A DNA stretch of 64,000 nt from Xestospongia bergquistia (Eukaryota > Porifera > Demospongiae > Haplosclerida > Petrosiidae). Numbering within the stretch: position 1 is the first letter of the stretch; every line of letters begins with the position of its first letter. Location of the stretch: positions 2,482,501 through 2,546,500 of the forward strand of contig OZ014412.1 in assembly GCA_963965975.1 (NCBI GenBank), given 5' to 3'. This document shows, piece after piece, positions 21,233 to 33,903 of the stretch. A model generated the notes under the pieces. That model saw nothing but the letters and a program-made list of their open reading frames with translations, searched no databases and was not told the DNA's origin. The position numbers and the translations under genes are program-made.

Positions 21233-21240
21233 ATTAAAAC

Positions 21241-21380
21241 AACTAGAGAACATGTTGATGAAAGATCAAAAAGATGTACTAGAAAAACTGACCAAAGATC
21301 ATTTAGAACAATCCAAAAGATATTGTTATATAATATGTTTTGTTATTATTGTATGTACTGCTATAATTTTGTATTTTTAA
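21241..21380 (+). other. Stranded 3' end of member 6 (coiled coil and membrane tail)
   Basis: With the transposon and one copy of the ATTAAAAC duplication set aside, the frame of member 6 runs directly into this segment. It continues the coiled coil (QLENMLMKDQKDVLEKL) and ends in a hydrophobic helix (YCYIICFVIIVCTAIILYF) and a stop at 21378-21380. The pre-insertion gene would have had 424 codons plus stop. This shows that member 6 also belonged to the tail-anchored class. Confidence 0.8.
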
Positions 21381-21505
21381 GTGATATTGATTATTATTAA
21401 TTATAATTTGTAACTTAAAAAATCACACTTTTAAATTTTAATAATAAATTAAATCATAATTATTCATAAACACATATACATTATGTACTTGTGTTATATC
21501 TTACA

Positions 21506-22627
21506 TCACATAACAGTACACTGCTCAGATGGTGACTGTGGTGTAAGGAGATGAGGACTTAATAGAGGAGTAGGTAAGGGACCTCCTCCTAAATCATCTG
21601 GAGGTTGACCACATTCTTGTAACTACAAAATAATAAATGAGTGTCTTTTATTTCTAAGAAATCTCTAACAACTAACAATATCACAATATTAATGCTATGT
21701 TTTAATAATAGTTATTAATATAAATTTATAATATTCAATGGTCCCTTACCTGTTGCATTAATTGTAATATCCGTTGTTGTCTTTCTGGTTCCTCTTCTTT
21801 CTCTTCAAACTCTCGACAAATGGCTGTCATAATATCCAGCTGTTTAGAATAGCGTGCTTTATCTTCTGGAGAGAGACTATCGTCATGACTACGTAACCAC
21901 TCTGGATACTAAATAAGAAATAATTCATACCCATTACCATGGCAACAACAAACCTGTTGACATAGTTCAAGTAAAGAGGGATAGAGGACATCCTTGGATA
22001 ACAATGTTCCCATCATATTCTCCATTACTTTCATAATATTCTCTTCTCCTTCGCCACCTTCCATCTGTAAATTATTCATCATCTCCGTTAATTTAGGGGG
22101 CATAGCTCCAATATCCCCTTTGTCCATTTTTTGACTACTCTCCTGAATATTACGAACTGTCTCTTCAATAACAGCATCAAGAGAGTCGGTCCCACTAGTA
22201 GCTCCACCCACCACATTAGGGTCACCTGAAGGTGAAGCCATGCCCCCTTGCTCATCAATTCCCAAAGATTGTGCTAAAGACTCAAATTGCTTCAAAAGTT
22301 CAGGATTCTCTGAAGCGAGCATTGCCATGGCTTCATTGAGCTGTGCTTCAGCCTATTATAATAATAGATATAATATATATTACATAAGAAATGATAGTAT
22401 TATTATATATAAAGTATTACTCATTAAAAACCATAAAAATGATATAAATTAAGGTCAACTCTAATGAAATCAATTGGCATTAAATCAAATGTTTCATGAG
22501 AGTAATTTCCTATGAAGTAAACTAAATAGTTTTATAAAAAATAATGTACTTATAGAAATGTAAGGAATGTACTTTAGATGTTTACATCTAAAGTACATTA
22601 TATATATATATATATATAATGTACATA

Positions 22628-22660
<33 letters not shown>

Positions 22661-23751
22661 ATTTACTGGCAATAAACGTTTTAATGAACTGAGCTCTATA
22701 GCTTGTAATTTCTAGTTAAGGTTCAGATTAATATTTGCAAAGATGTTTTTCTCTTCTCTAGAATTCATACACATTGAGGACATCACTTTATCAATTTACT
22801 TGATCTAGTGGGTGATTATATTTAATTTCACTAATGATACTTAATACTACATTTTCTGTGGATTTTACATGTCCAAGGCTATCTCACATCTCCAAAGACA
22901 CAGTCTTTGCCATCACTATATCTTGTAGTATCTATATCCTTCAAATAATAAAGCTTGTCCTGAGTTATAAAAATAACAGTCAATTTCAATTCTCTGAATA
23001 TATTCTGTGACAATTCAATAATTAGAAAATTCTGATATAATTATTAAGTAAGTAGTTCTTAATTAGTAATTGTACTCCATTAATTATTGAGCAATTATTG
23101 AAAGCCTTATAATTTACCAAGTGACAAATTCACACAACAATAAATTTAACACAATAAATGTTAGTTGACCATTTGGGAAATTGATTTCATGTTTACGAAA
23201 CTTGATTTTGTTACAGTTGACCACGAAGTATCAAATCAAAATGATCACTATATACCTGTGCTGCTATACCTATATACCTATATACCTATACCTATATACC
23301 TATATACCTATACTATACCTATATACCTATACCTATACTATACCTGTGCTGCTATTTCTTCTCCAAACACTTGTTCCATTTCGCTCATTTCTGGATCATT
23401 ATCGTCATCTTGGGTCACACCCTCCTTTAATAAATTTGCTGGAAAAGGAAGTTTTGGTGCATTTGATGATGGTAGATTTAAAGGCAGACTTGCTGGTGGA
23501 ACATGTTTACCAAACTCGTTTAGTGAAGCTAATAAGTAACCATAGCAACATAAACAATAATGATTGAACTAACAGTCCAATAGTTGATCCAAATCTGCAT
23601 CAGTTTCTTCTAAGCCCCTCCCACTGTTAGCCACACCCACAGTCTTCTGCTTTGTCTTAACTTCAGCTTCTGTTTCTACCTCAGATTTCAAAACATCTTT
23701 CTCTACATCTTTATCTACACCTTCTTTATCTCCTCTGCTCTCTTCACTCAT
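21506..23751 (-). CDS. PEX19: Peroxisomal biogenesis factor 19
   Basis: Exons, transcription order: 23751-23574, 23528-23344, 22352-21954, 21908-21750, 21622-21506; phases agree and the product is 345 residues (human about 299). PEX19 is the cytosolic chaperone and import receptor for peroxisomal membrane proteins, docking on PEX3. The N-terminal acidic motif DADLDQLLDSSLNEFGKH is the conserved PEX3-binding region. The central helical domain (ENPELLKQFESLAQSLGI and later KDVLYPSLLELCQQVYPEWL) binds client proteins. The C-terminus is a CaaX farnesylation box, CTVM. The 991-bp intron between exons 2 and 3 holds TA repeats and CCTATATA repeats. The start is the first ATG after a short 5' leader. 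Identity is firm. Confidence 0.95.
22566..22663. repeat. 16-bp perfect hairpin plus TA microsatellite in PEX19 intron
   Basis: 22566-22581 (AATGTACTTTAGATGT) and 22584-22599 are perfect complements with a 2-base loop. They run straight into TA-dinucleotide tracts to about 22663. Likely unstable simple sequence. Confidence 0.7.
23250..23343. repeat. CCTATATA-type simple repeat
   Basis: Alternating CCTATATA and CCTATA units at the donor side of the second PEX19 intron, ending at the exon boundary near 23343. No function is evident. Confidence 0.7.
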
Positions 23752-23913
23752 GATTGTAAAAGAGAACTGTGATTGCACGTTGCACCCTTATTAGCCACAC
23801 CCACATTAATTAAATTAATAGAGTATGCTGTGTTGTATACAGTATGCCTTCCTGACTTGTATAATATCAGCGTCTTTCTCTCTTTGGGACAGCTCCGCCT
23901 CTGTACTATAAAA
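23752..23913. promoter_or_regulatory. Bidirectional promoter between PEX19 and LRRC58
   Basis: Only 162 bases separate the divergent start codons, so both 5' UTRs and promoters must share this space. It holds a CACCC-type stretch (GCCACACCCAC) at 23804 and AT-rich blocks. No TATA box is clearly placed. Confidence 0.6.
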
Positions 23914-25553
23914 ATGAATGATCGACAATTGGAGGAAGCAGTGAGAGAACCAAGAATGGCACTAGAGGCTAGCTATTACAGTATCACAAGAGAGAAGAAT
24001 GATTTTAAAGAGCTATCATTAGCGGAACAAGGTCTGGAGTCTTTGCCTCAAGGTTTAGCCGAGAGAATCGAGAAAGAAGGCATTACTCATCTCGATCTGT
24101 CTCGCAACAGACTACCCTCGTCTCTACCAGAGTTACCTCAAATACAAACGTTGAGAAGTGTGGATTTAACAGGCAATAGTTTTTTAGAAATACCTCAAGA
24201 AATTTGCAAACTTAAAGGACTACGTGCTCTTGTTCTCAAACATAATAACATTAAATCATTACCGGAAGATTTGGCATCACTTCAACAATTGGAGGAGATA
24301 AATCTCAGCGGTAACGTTATTGAACATTTCCCATCTCCTCTATTCTCTCTCCCTCGTCTCTCTATCCTCCATTTAGGAGGTAATAAATTAGGACATATAC
24401 CAGCTGAAATTAATAAACTTCAAGAGTAAGTAGTGGATGAATGGACAGATGGAATGATTGAATGGATTAATTAGCAAAAATGCATATCTTTGTGTATAAA
24501 AGATAGAGTACAAATCCTTTGTGTTTTATATTAATATGTTGTGTCTTTACTTAATATGTCTACCTATTCACTTAACTAAGCATGCCATTATTATGAAACA
24601 AACAAACAACATGTAAATAGTATTATAATGGAAGGGGTTGGCAACATGTATGAATTAGTGGTAAGAACCCTTATATATTATTTAATACATATGGTAATCC
24701 TGTTGTTGTCATATGGTATCCCGTTGTTGTTTGTTGTGATAACATTGTATATGTACATACAATGTTAGTTGTTCTAACACATGTTGAACATGTGATTGTG
24801 TAATTAATACTAAACATAGCTATGAATATGAACTAATAACAATGAATACACCCAACACTTATAATCTCTCTTCCCCCCTCCCCCCTCCCCCTCCCGTCTT
24901 CTCTCTCTCTCTTTCTCTTTTTTCCTCTCCTTTCCCTCTCCCTCTTTAGACTAACATACCTCTCTCTTGGTGGTAACAGACTGCAGCATGTTCCTCCTGA
25001 ACTTGGAGCTCTCTCAAAACTCTCAGCTCTTATTTTATGCGGTAACCAAATCCAATTTTTACCACGTGAACTTAAAGGTCTCATATCATTACAATCGCTA
25101 CAACTCCATGACAATCAGCTACAAGCATTACCACAAGATATCGTACGATTAAAAAACCTTAGAGAACTTAGTCTTCGTAACAATCCACTGGTACTTCGCT
25201 TCATACGAGAATGGTCAGGAACAGTACCCTCTCTTGTAGAATTAAGTGGACAGGTCATTAAGCGACATAACATTCCTTATGGTCCTCGGACTATTCCAGA
25301 AACCTTGTGTGACTTTTTAAGTCGCGCTCGTAAATGTGATAATTCATTATGTACAGGTGTGTATTTCACATCTCGTGTGAGACGTGTTAAATTTGTTGAT
25401 TTTTGTGGTAAATATCGTGTACCGTTAATGCAATATTTGTGTTCTCATCTTTGTGAGAGTATCGGAGATGGTCACCATGGTTACAGTTCTAGTTCAGAAG
25501 ATGAAGGTGACGAAGTGTCTCCAGATAAAATAAAGAAAGTTCTATTAGGTTGA
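23914..25553 (+). CDS. LRRC58: Leucine-rich repeat-containing protein 58
   Basis: Two exons, 23914-24425 and 24950-25553, joined in frame. The start is the first ATG (MNDRQLEEAV). About nine typical LRRs follow from residue 30 (LTHLDLSRNRL-like, SLPEDLASLQQLEEINLSGN, LQSLQLHDNQLQALP). A Cys-rich C-terminal block comes next (FLSRARKCDNSLCTGVYF, then KFVDFCGKYRVPLMQYLCS). The final residues KKVLLG match the conserved end of vertebrate LRRC58. In mammals LRRC58 is a substrate-recruiting subunit of a cullin-RING ubiquitin ligase linked to cysteine metabolism; I recall this from the literature and cannot check it here. The intron ends in an unusually long pyrimidine tract, 24878-24947. Confidence 0.92.
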
Positions 25554-25768
25554 TAACATTGTTGAAATTTCAGTATTAGGATGGTCCCCTTATTACATGT
25601 ATAGATATAATGTATTATATAACAGCTGTTCTCTAGCTCTCATAATGTACAATTTTCAATTTTATTTTATGACATCAAAATTTTGAATAAATGAAAATTA
25701 ATTTAAAAAGTGATTAAAAATTTCAAGCCCTTTCTTGCAAAAAGGGTACAATTAGTTATATTAACTGT

Positions 25769-27936
25769 TCAAAAAACTCTCAATTTTGAACGATTTACAA
25801 ACTCTTGATTATCATCCAGTGTCATTAACAGCTATATGGAAATAAAGCAAGTCACATGATCAATACCCAATACAGTCCCATTCTCAATAGTCCATGTACC
25901 AATTAGACTCATACCCATTCTAAATAGATCTCCATGTACAAGACTATACTTACCAAAAATGAAAAGAAGAGAGCAAATGAAGACAAGAAATGCCACAAGT
26001 CATGAGTATCAAAGAAACCAAGTACTACACATTCTTGATTGTTGTTACGTGAACCTGATGGTGACTCCTGTATACAATAATAAGTGGGTGTGGTCAAAAG
26101 AAACATCATATAGTGACACAGATTTATGAAATATAGACAACAAATGAAGAGACATAGAGAGAGATACTTACCAACCAATCTGTTACACCAAAGTTATACA
26201 ATACAGCTCCACTTGCCCAAAAACTAATTGATAAAATGAAATATAAGACTGGTTTTAAAACAGCTGCTTTTCTATGACGAAACTCTTTGTAACACAACTA
26301 TAATGATATAAAATACCAGTCACATGACAGTCATATGATAGTCATGTGATACTAACCTTAACAAGTCCATAATATCCAAGAGAAAGAATAAAATTCATAA
26401 TCATTATTGCTAAAAAATATGTAGCAAAATCTGATGGACGATATATTAATCCATAGATACCACTGTAAAATGGACAGATAAAATAAATGGATGTATAGTT
26501 TGTTGATAATGTACTTACGAAATAAAATTTAAACAATTAGCAACAACAAAATAAATAAATTTTGGCTGTAAGGAAGGAACAAACAACATAGTTAACAATA
26601 GACAAAACAAAAACAACTATAAACAAAGAATATAACAAACAACAAACTCCATATTATATCTATTACAACTGTCTCTAGTGAGAATACATATATTATAACA
26701 GTAACCCTTTAATTGATACCAATATAATTCGCTCTTTGATTAACTTTATACAAGATGGAGTGTGTATAAATATATTATCACAAGTAACAAGTGAGGTAAG
26801 TAATCTCACACTATATAGACACACAAAGATAGATTTGTTATCACACTAGTACTTCATGTATTATTATTATTAATTATATGGGGTATACTCAATGCATGGA
26901 CAATGTATTATATACTACTAGTACTAATAGTTCAATTTACTTTGTGTTGTGGTGGACAAGGATGTCGGAGATTACTACATAATAATTCTTTTAAGACTTC
27001 TCTAGCACATCTCAGAGGATATACTGAATACAAGAGAAAGACGTTATTAATGGATGAATAAAGAATGGACAATTGTTAGTTAACAAAATGGACATATATA
27101 TTACATGTAATAATAGTACATACATTTAAATTTCCATCTGTAATAATTTTGTATTGTTGTATAAAGTACAGCTGCTTCAAATACGATAAAAAATACAACA
27201 TAGAATACAATATATGAGGAATAGAGCTATAAATAAAAATATATTATAATCACATGATTGTCACATGACCCACTGACCACTCCCATTCCAATAAAAAAGA
27301 TAAGAACAGCTAGTACTAGTAATAGTTTGTGTGGACTAGGATGTATGTCAGGACTACGACATTTATATAACTGATATAATCCAATTGTGACAAGAACAAA
27401 CATCATAGTGGTGTCTAATGGGAAGGAGAGGGAGGGAGTGAGGATAGAGATATAACAATGAACTTACCAAACTGGTAATTGTTACCAGTTGGACAGATAT
27501 GATAAGCTGCACTCATTATAGCCTCACCCATTAAAGAAACACCTGAATAGATAGATAGAAATGGGCAGATAATGGAATAAATGGACAGCTGGTACAATAA
27601 ATGGACAGATAGTAGAATAAATGGATGGATAGATAAGATATTGGTCACTTACCCACTGCATAGTATATTCCAAAATGTTGTGGTACTCCAAGTTTCTATG
27701 GCAACAAGATATGTACATGTACATGTATTATAGAGATGCTTACTGCTTCTGGTTTTCCTAAATTTTCATAATGTTCATTAATTACATCATAAAAACGATA
27801 CATGGATCTCCTAAAGTGATAGTAGTCATGTGACAGTCATGGGATAATCATGTGACTTACCTGCGTGATGCTATAATGAGAAAAAGAAGACCCAGTGTGA
27901 AGAAACCAATATTACTCCAAATATTGTTGAATGAAC

Positions 27937-27999
<63 letters not shown>

Positions 28000-28030
28000 G
28001 GAGGGAGAGAGAGAGAGAGAGAAAGAAAGA

Positions 28031-28071
<41 letters not shown>

Positions 28072-31000
28072 TCATTTTTATTAAAACAAATGTCATTACC
28101 TAAATATTCCTAGAGGATGACTACACAATGTATTGTAGTAACAGAAGTCTTCATTTCCACTATATTGTAAATACTATAGAGAAATATTATAATTCAATAT
28201 GTTATTAATACCTTCTGATAAGTAAGGACCAGTTGATAAACAGGTATACTATAGAACAATAATAATACTATCAGGTACATCCAATATCCCTCGTATTTCT
28301 TTTGTAGTTCCTTTCCTTCAGGAATATTTAATTCATGCATAAATTTATAAGGCATAGAAAGATAACGTCTATCAAATGGTGGGTGTGGCTCATGGACTGG
28401 AGTAGATGTCCGAGGAGAATTGTCTTCAGTAGAAAACATGGTCTCATTAAAAGTGGCATGGGTTTGAGTCTGAACAACAACCTCAGTCTCACATTCACAA
28501 ACTTCATCCTCAGCTATTGCTTCATGATAAGATAAATATCTTTGCCTTCGGATTGGCCTTCCATTGTCTATGCTTTCGTTAATTATCTTGTCTCCACCCC
28601 CATTAATTACATTGTCTCTACCCACATTTATTACGGCATTTTTTTCTGTACTACATGTAATAGTTTCCACGCCCACTGAAGAGGATGAGAGAGAACGTGT
28701 CACATATTCTGTATCTAGTGGTAGTTGCTGATCCACACTCTCAGCAATATTGTTGTTACTAAATATAGAGATCATGTGATAGTCATGTGACATATGTCAT
28801 CAATACCTGGATGAGATCTTTCGTAATACAAGAGGCACACGTGAGGGTGTACTCATCACTGAGTCACTAACAGAATGATGACGAGTTAGTGGGTTGACTT
28901 TATTGAGTGCACGTGCAACTATATAATGAGATGTACATTTGTGGGTGTGGTTAGATATTGTTATAAACTTACATTCATGATTAATAAATTCAGGTGATCT
29001 TGGACTGAGATTACCTGTGTGGGTGTGGTTATAATGTGGGTGTGGTTTAAGCTTCACTTACATGTACTTCTTCTTTCCATTTCACTCAACAAATGATTTC
29101 CTGTGACAAATGCTAAAAAGTTAGGACGGTCCACAGCCCTATGTCCAGACTCCTCTTTGTTACCCTTTTCTACCTTATCTTCATCCTCACCATCACCTTT
29201 CTCACCTCCTTCTCCTCCACACTCTCGTTCTTTTTGCTGTTGTTCAAACTCAACAAATAATTTGTAGGCGGGATGCAAATGGTAACTATAGCAACAAACA
29301 TTGGCATTATGTATATAATACATGATCTTACCAGCAATATTCAGATATAAGTGTCCAAAATACTGCAGTAAGGAAGAACACTAACAGTATACCAGCTGAC
29401 GTTACCATACCAATCCAGTACTGAGTGACTAAAGGACAAATCATAATATCACATATTGACTAATACTTACCTGGAAGGGTGTGGTCAATCACTATGGTAA
29501 CATTTTTAACTTGCTGATGATAGTTATTCTCAGAAACATGTATGGGATCATAATTGGCTATAAAAAGGGGTGTGGTGGTTATAATCGACATACCATATAT
29601 GGTAATATTTATTACCTGATACATTTAATGTCACTAAACCATCAATAAGATCTTTACTGATATCATTACAATGATATTGATAATATATATTAATAACAAT
29701 ATAGATATAATCCTGATAGACTGGACGCTATAGGAAAGAAAATAGTCTGATTCCTAAACCATATAGTATGAGACTGAGTCTATTACCTTATAGTTAATAG
29801 CAGCTAATTTCTGCATTGTCTGGTATGTTCCTCTGTGTTCTGGAAAATCTAGTAACTGGTCTGTGGGACACTATATAATGGACACATATATAAATACATA
29901 CAAGTTATAATGGATATATATAAATGAAAATGGACACATACAAGTGATAATGGATGTATAGATGTGAAAATGGACACATACAAGTGATAATGGATACATA
30001 ATATATTACCAGTCCATTTTGTACAGATGCTATAGCACATAATGAGGTATCATTTGAAGTAATCTTTACTAACACATGATCAATATTGACTGGATAATTA
30101 AATACATAGATCTGTAAAATGGATCAACAGTTTTAAAAATGGATACACAGTAATCTTCAATGGATACATACCACAGGAGAAGAGGGTGTGACTGCTACAT
30201 TAATTGGAGTTTGGTATCTATAGGAAAATAAGAGGAGGAGCTAAAACAAGCCACACCCACCCACTCACTTTAGTTCATAATTAGCAACAAATTCAGCTAA
30301 TATACTAAAAGATATATTAATGTGGGCGGGGCTAGAAATATCTGCATACACAAGATGACTAGAATTATCATGAAGTGGTTGATTGAGTATTGGACAAAGG
30401 GTACGTCCCACGCTAGAGAAGGCATGGCTATAAAAAGAGACATAATATGATAATTGGACACATTATTAAACGTACAACTTAAAATAAAATAGCAACTTTG
30501 TGTACAAATTGTGTGAAGATATTGTTTACATATGAGTCATAGTTATTATTAACACTTTATCATTTATGTGTACATCATAGATAAAATTAATATAAACAAT
30601 TACATAACATGTAAAATATGACATGTTTTTTACATGTAATTAAAAAATGTGTGTTATTTATTTGTCATCAAAGAAAACATTTAAGTGCCGAGTCTACACA
30701 TTGTTATAATAATGATATTGGTGTTGTGTAAAATTCCCAACAATTTAAATAAACACATTTACGAGTGAGTGAGTTAAAAAGAATTCACTATTACAAATTG
30801 AAGGGAAAATACATGACATAGTAGTAATAGCTTTATCATGTATGGAATCTAATGAGACATGTTAACTTGTACAAGTTAATATATTAACATGTTAACATGT
30901 GTTAACATGTATATTTATACATGTTAACAAAATCCATGTATATATGTTATCATGTTAACATGTAAAAATTAACATGTTAACATGTGTTAACATGTATATG

Positions 31001-31988
31001 TATACATGTTAACAAAATTCATGTATATATGTTAACATGTTAACATGTGTTAACATGTACATGTATACATGTTAACAAAATCCATGTATATATGCTAACA
31101 TGTACATTTTTAACATAATTATGTATGTATTATAGTAAATTGAAAGTTATGGAAATGGGAAATGAAGGTTGCCCACACTTCCCCCAAAACAAAGGGAATA
31201 GTCATTGCTTTTGTGAGTCATAGTTCTGTAGTATTTATTAAGATAGCATGTTTTGGGAAAAACAGCAGAATAAAAGTGACTACATATTAGCATGTAATAT
31301 GACACCATCATTCATTCATTCCTATTATATTCAGACAATATAGTTCATTTACTAAAAGTGTGTTGTTGTAATTTATTGTTAAGTAGCATTCAATGTGATA
31401 ACATAATTTGAAGTATTAACAAAAAAGAAGGAGAGACGGTTACTTATATAACCTCTAGATTTAACTAGTAACAAAACACTTCATACTGTCATATTAAAGT
31501 GTGTTGTTTATTTATTACAGAATACTACAGCACAATTTTCACTGTACACAGAGACACTAGTCTACACTAGTAATATAAACTGATAGAATTCTAGGGTACC
31601 TCCCAATACATTAATATTGTATTGTAATATTGTATATAGTACTACATTAATATTGTATATAGTACTACATTAATATTGTATTATATAGTACTATATTAAT
31701 ATTGTATTATATAGTACTACATTAATATCGTATTATATAGTACTACATTAATATCGTATTATATAGTACTACATTAATATTGTATTGTATAGTGCTACAT
31801 TAATATTGTATTATAATGATGTATATAGTAACTATAGCTCTTATATAAAATGGTCATGTGATATGCAAACTTACCCTGCCTCTACATAGGGTAATGTCCA
31901 TGATGTAATATGACGTCCTTGTCTTATAGAAATAAATACTGGATATGTTAGACTAGCGTCTGTACTAACAGTAGTAATACGAATAGCC

Positions 31989-32050
<62 letters not shown>

Positions 32051-33506
32051 AGTAAACAAACGACTATAGTCTGTATCCTAGAGATAACAGCTGTTACTAA
32101 AGTCTATGTGCTAAGAGCTATACTAACTTTCACATTATTATTATAATTGTAAACGTTGATACACACACAATACTTAAACATACTTATATTAGCATAGCAT
32201 GTGTTTGCTGTGTTAATGATGTGTTAGATAAAATCTGTTAGAAACAACTATCCTAGCACAAATGGACATATACATGACTTAATGGACAGATAAACAACAC
32301 CTATGGATGCATTGAAACTAACAAATCACTAATGGATGGATGAACATTACAAATGGATGCATAGAAAACTAATGGACAGATAAACAAAGAGACCACATGT
32401 ATTCATTGAAAGTAAAACAAAGTATTAAACATCAAAAGTGACTCAATAAATCATTTTGTTATTGTTAACAAAACAATTGTTATTATTAACATACAATAGT
32501 GTTTATCTTATATACAATCTAGGGACATCACATATATAATAAGTTGTACATAATTATAACATCATATGTAATGTTAAAAGTAGCTGACTCTACAGGATAT
32601 TGTGAACAGCACATATTTTTACAAGTGGATTTATCAACACTCCAGAGTTTAACATAATGTCTGACCAGCTGACTAAGACATTAGATTTAGTAGTGGCTAT
32701 TATTAAGATGCAGAAACATTATATGTAGATATAGCTCTTGAATAACTCAATCAGTTCTAATATGATTGTGTACTATAATTTATATGTTATCTTAAAACTG
32801 TGATTATTATCAATATTACTGGGAAGCTAGTTTAATTATGAAGTTACAGTAGCTGTAAATTACCAAAAAACTATTATATTGTTGCTACATCTACATAAGA
32901 ACAATGGACTGCAAGGTCACCACCACCAGAGGTCTTACTGTACAACAATGTCATGTCATATACCTAGTACATTACTGTACAAAGTATATATTATGTTAAC
33001 AAGTGAGCATATTATTAAATGGACAGATTGAGGGCTGGCAATGTATACAGGAATATCTTACTTAACAAGTGAATATGTTATTGAATGGTCAGGTTGAGAG
33101 TTGGTGCCGGAATATCCTACTTCAATGTGAAAGTACAAATTTCTTTTAAGGATGTGGGTTAAATACAAATTCAAGTTCCTCTTGCAGTATGGCATCATTG
33201 TACTATAAATTGTACATACAATATATTCGATGCATAGCTCTAAAATATATATCATAGGGCACTTCCATAGAAACCATTGTTAATGTATTTGTGCAGTCAT
33301 CGACTTGGGGCTGCACACATATCACATTGTAGACTTACTTTACTAGTATTTTCTCCTAGTTCAAATGCTACAGTCCACACAGCTCCATTAGATACGCTCC
33401 CGTTAATCCAGCTGCTCTCCTCCACTCTCGCACTCTCCATCACACCATCACTGACATACAGAAACAATAGTAGCAGGAACCATATTATCATATTGTATCT
33501 TCTCAT
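25769..33506 (-). CDS. SID1 transmembrane family protein, gene A
   Basis: About 26 small exons. Upstream ones: 33506-33339 (signal peptide MRRYNMIIWFLLLLFLYVSDG), 31987-31875, 30427-30269, 30217-30172, 30111-30010, 29870-29787, 29727-29616, 29557-29471, 29428-29332 (first TM, GILLVFFLTAVFW), 29285-29062. A long acidic cytosolic loop runs to about 28213, then many short multi-TM exons, ending at 25831-25769 (LLMTLDDNQEFVNRSKLRVF, stop 25769). Diagnostic SIDT segments: CYYNTLCSHPLGIF, VPQHFGIYYAVG, EAIMSAAYHICPTGNNYQF, CRSPDIHPSPHK and [13 protein letters not shown], with His/Asp residues of the zinc-hydrolase-like CREST core. I estimate about 1000 residues, longer than human SIDT1/2 (about 830) because of the loop. 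The family acts in double-stranded RNA or cholesterol transport at membranes. Later exon borders are approximate. Confidence 0.88.
27938..28067. repeat. GA/CT microsatellite at a SIDT-A splice acceptor
   Basis: A mostly pure GA tract on the + strand, read as CT on the transcribed strand, with a few AAAG and GGGA interruptions. It serves as the pyrimidine tract immediately before the exon encoding SFNNIWSNIGFF. SIDT-B has only a short GA run at the same place (38402-38416). Confidence 0.85.
30850..31110. repeat. Palindromic minisatellite (GTTAACATGT-type) in SIDT-A intron 2
   Basis: Several imperfect copies of a unit of about 80-90 bp built from AACATGTTAACATGTGTTAA, ATGTATACATGTTAAC and AAAATCCATGTATATATG. 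Each unit is itself near-palindromic. It lies in a 1.4-kb intron that is only 0.6 kb in SIDT-B. Confidence 0.7.
31608..31825. repeat. Tandem TAGTACTACATTAATATTGT repeat
   Basis: About eight copies of a 20-27-bp AT-rich unit (ATTAATATTGTATTATATAG then TACTAC) in the same SIDT-A intron. Confidence 0.75.
31989..32048. repeat. GA/CT microsatellite at the SIDT-A exon-2 acceptor
   Basis: A pure GA tract of about 58 bases (CT in the transcript) ending at the acceptor of exon 2. The equivalent tract in SIDT-B is over three times longer. Confidence 0.85.
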
Positions 33507-33903
33507 TGAATTTGTTGGAGATTTGAAGTTTATATTTTAATATTATAATCTCAGTCTTTGGTAACGAAATATACAAGTAATAGTTAATAAGTCTGAACTT
33601 GCCTCTGTCGACTTATCTCTCGTTTATATACTGAAACTGCGACATTGGGAGCCAGCCCCTCCTCCCTTAGTTCCGCTGACTCATCAATTAATCAAAATTA
33701 TAATTTTTTTTCTAACTTTCAAGTTTGTGTTAAGTATTTTGTTTTATTTAAAGTTTTGTATTCAATTTATTATAATTATTGTATTATCACAATAATATAA
33801 TATAGTATATTTTTATCACATACTATATTATCAATATATGTAAAATAGTTTAATAAGTGAAACTAAAAAAATGTTCCTAAAGAAATTGTTAAATGATTTG
33901 AAT

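Noticed and set aside
27852-28113. Arg/Glu-rich and Leu/Ser-rich frames on both strands
   Set aside because: Same cause: an intronic GA tract before a SIDT-A exon.
33058-33255. 65-codon - strand frame, repeated at 35235-35432
   Set aside because: Identical only because of the 2177-bp duplication. It lies in SIDT-A intron 1 and has no coding features.
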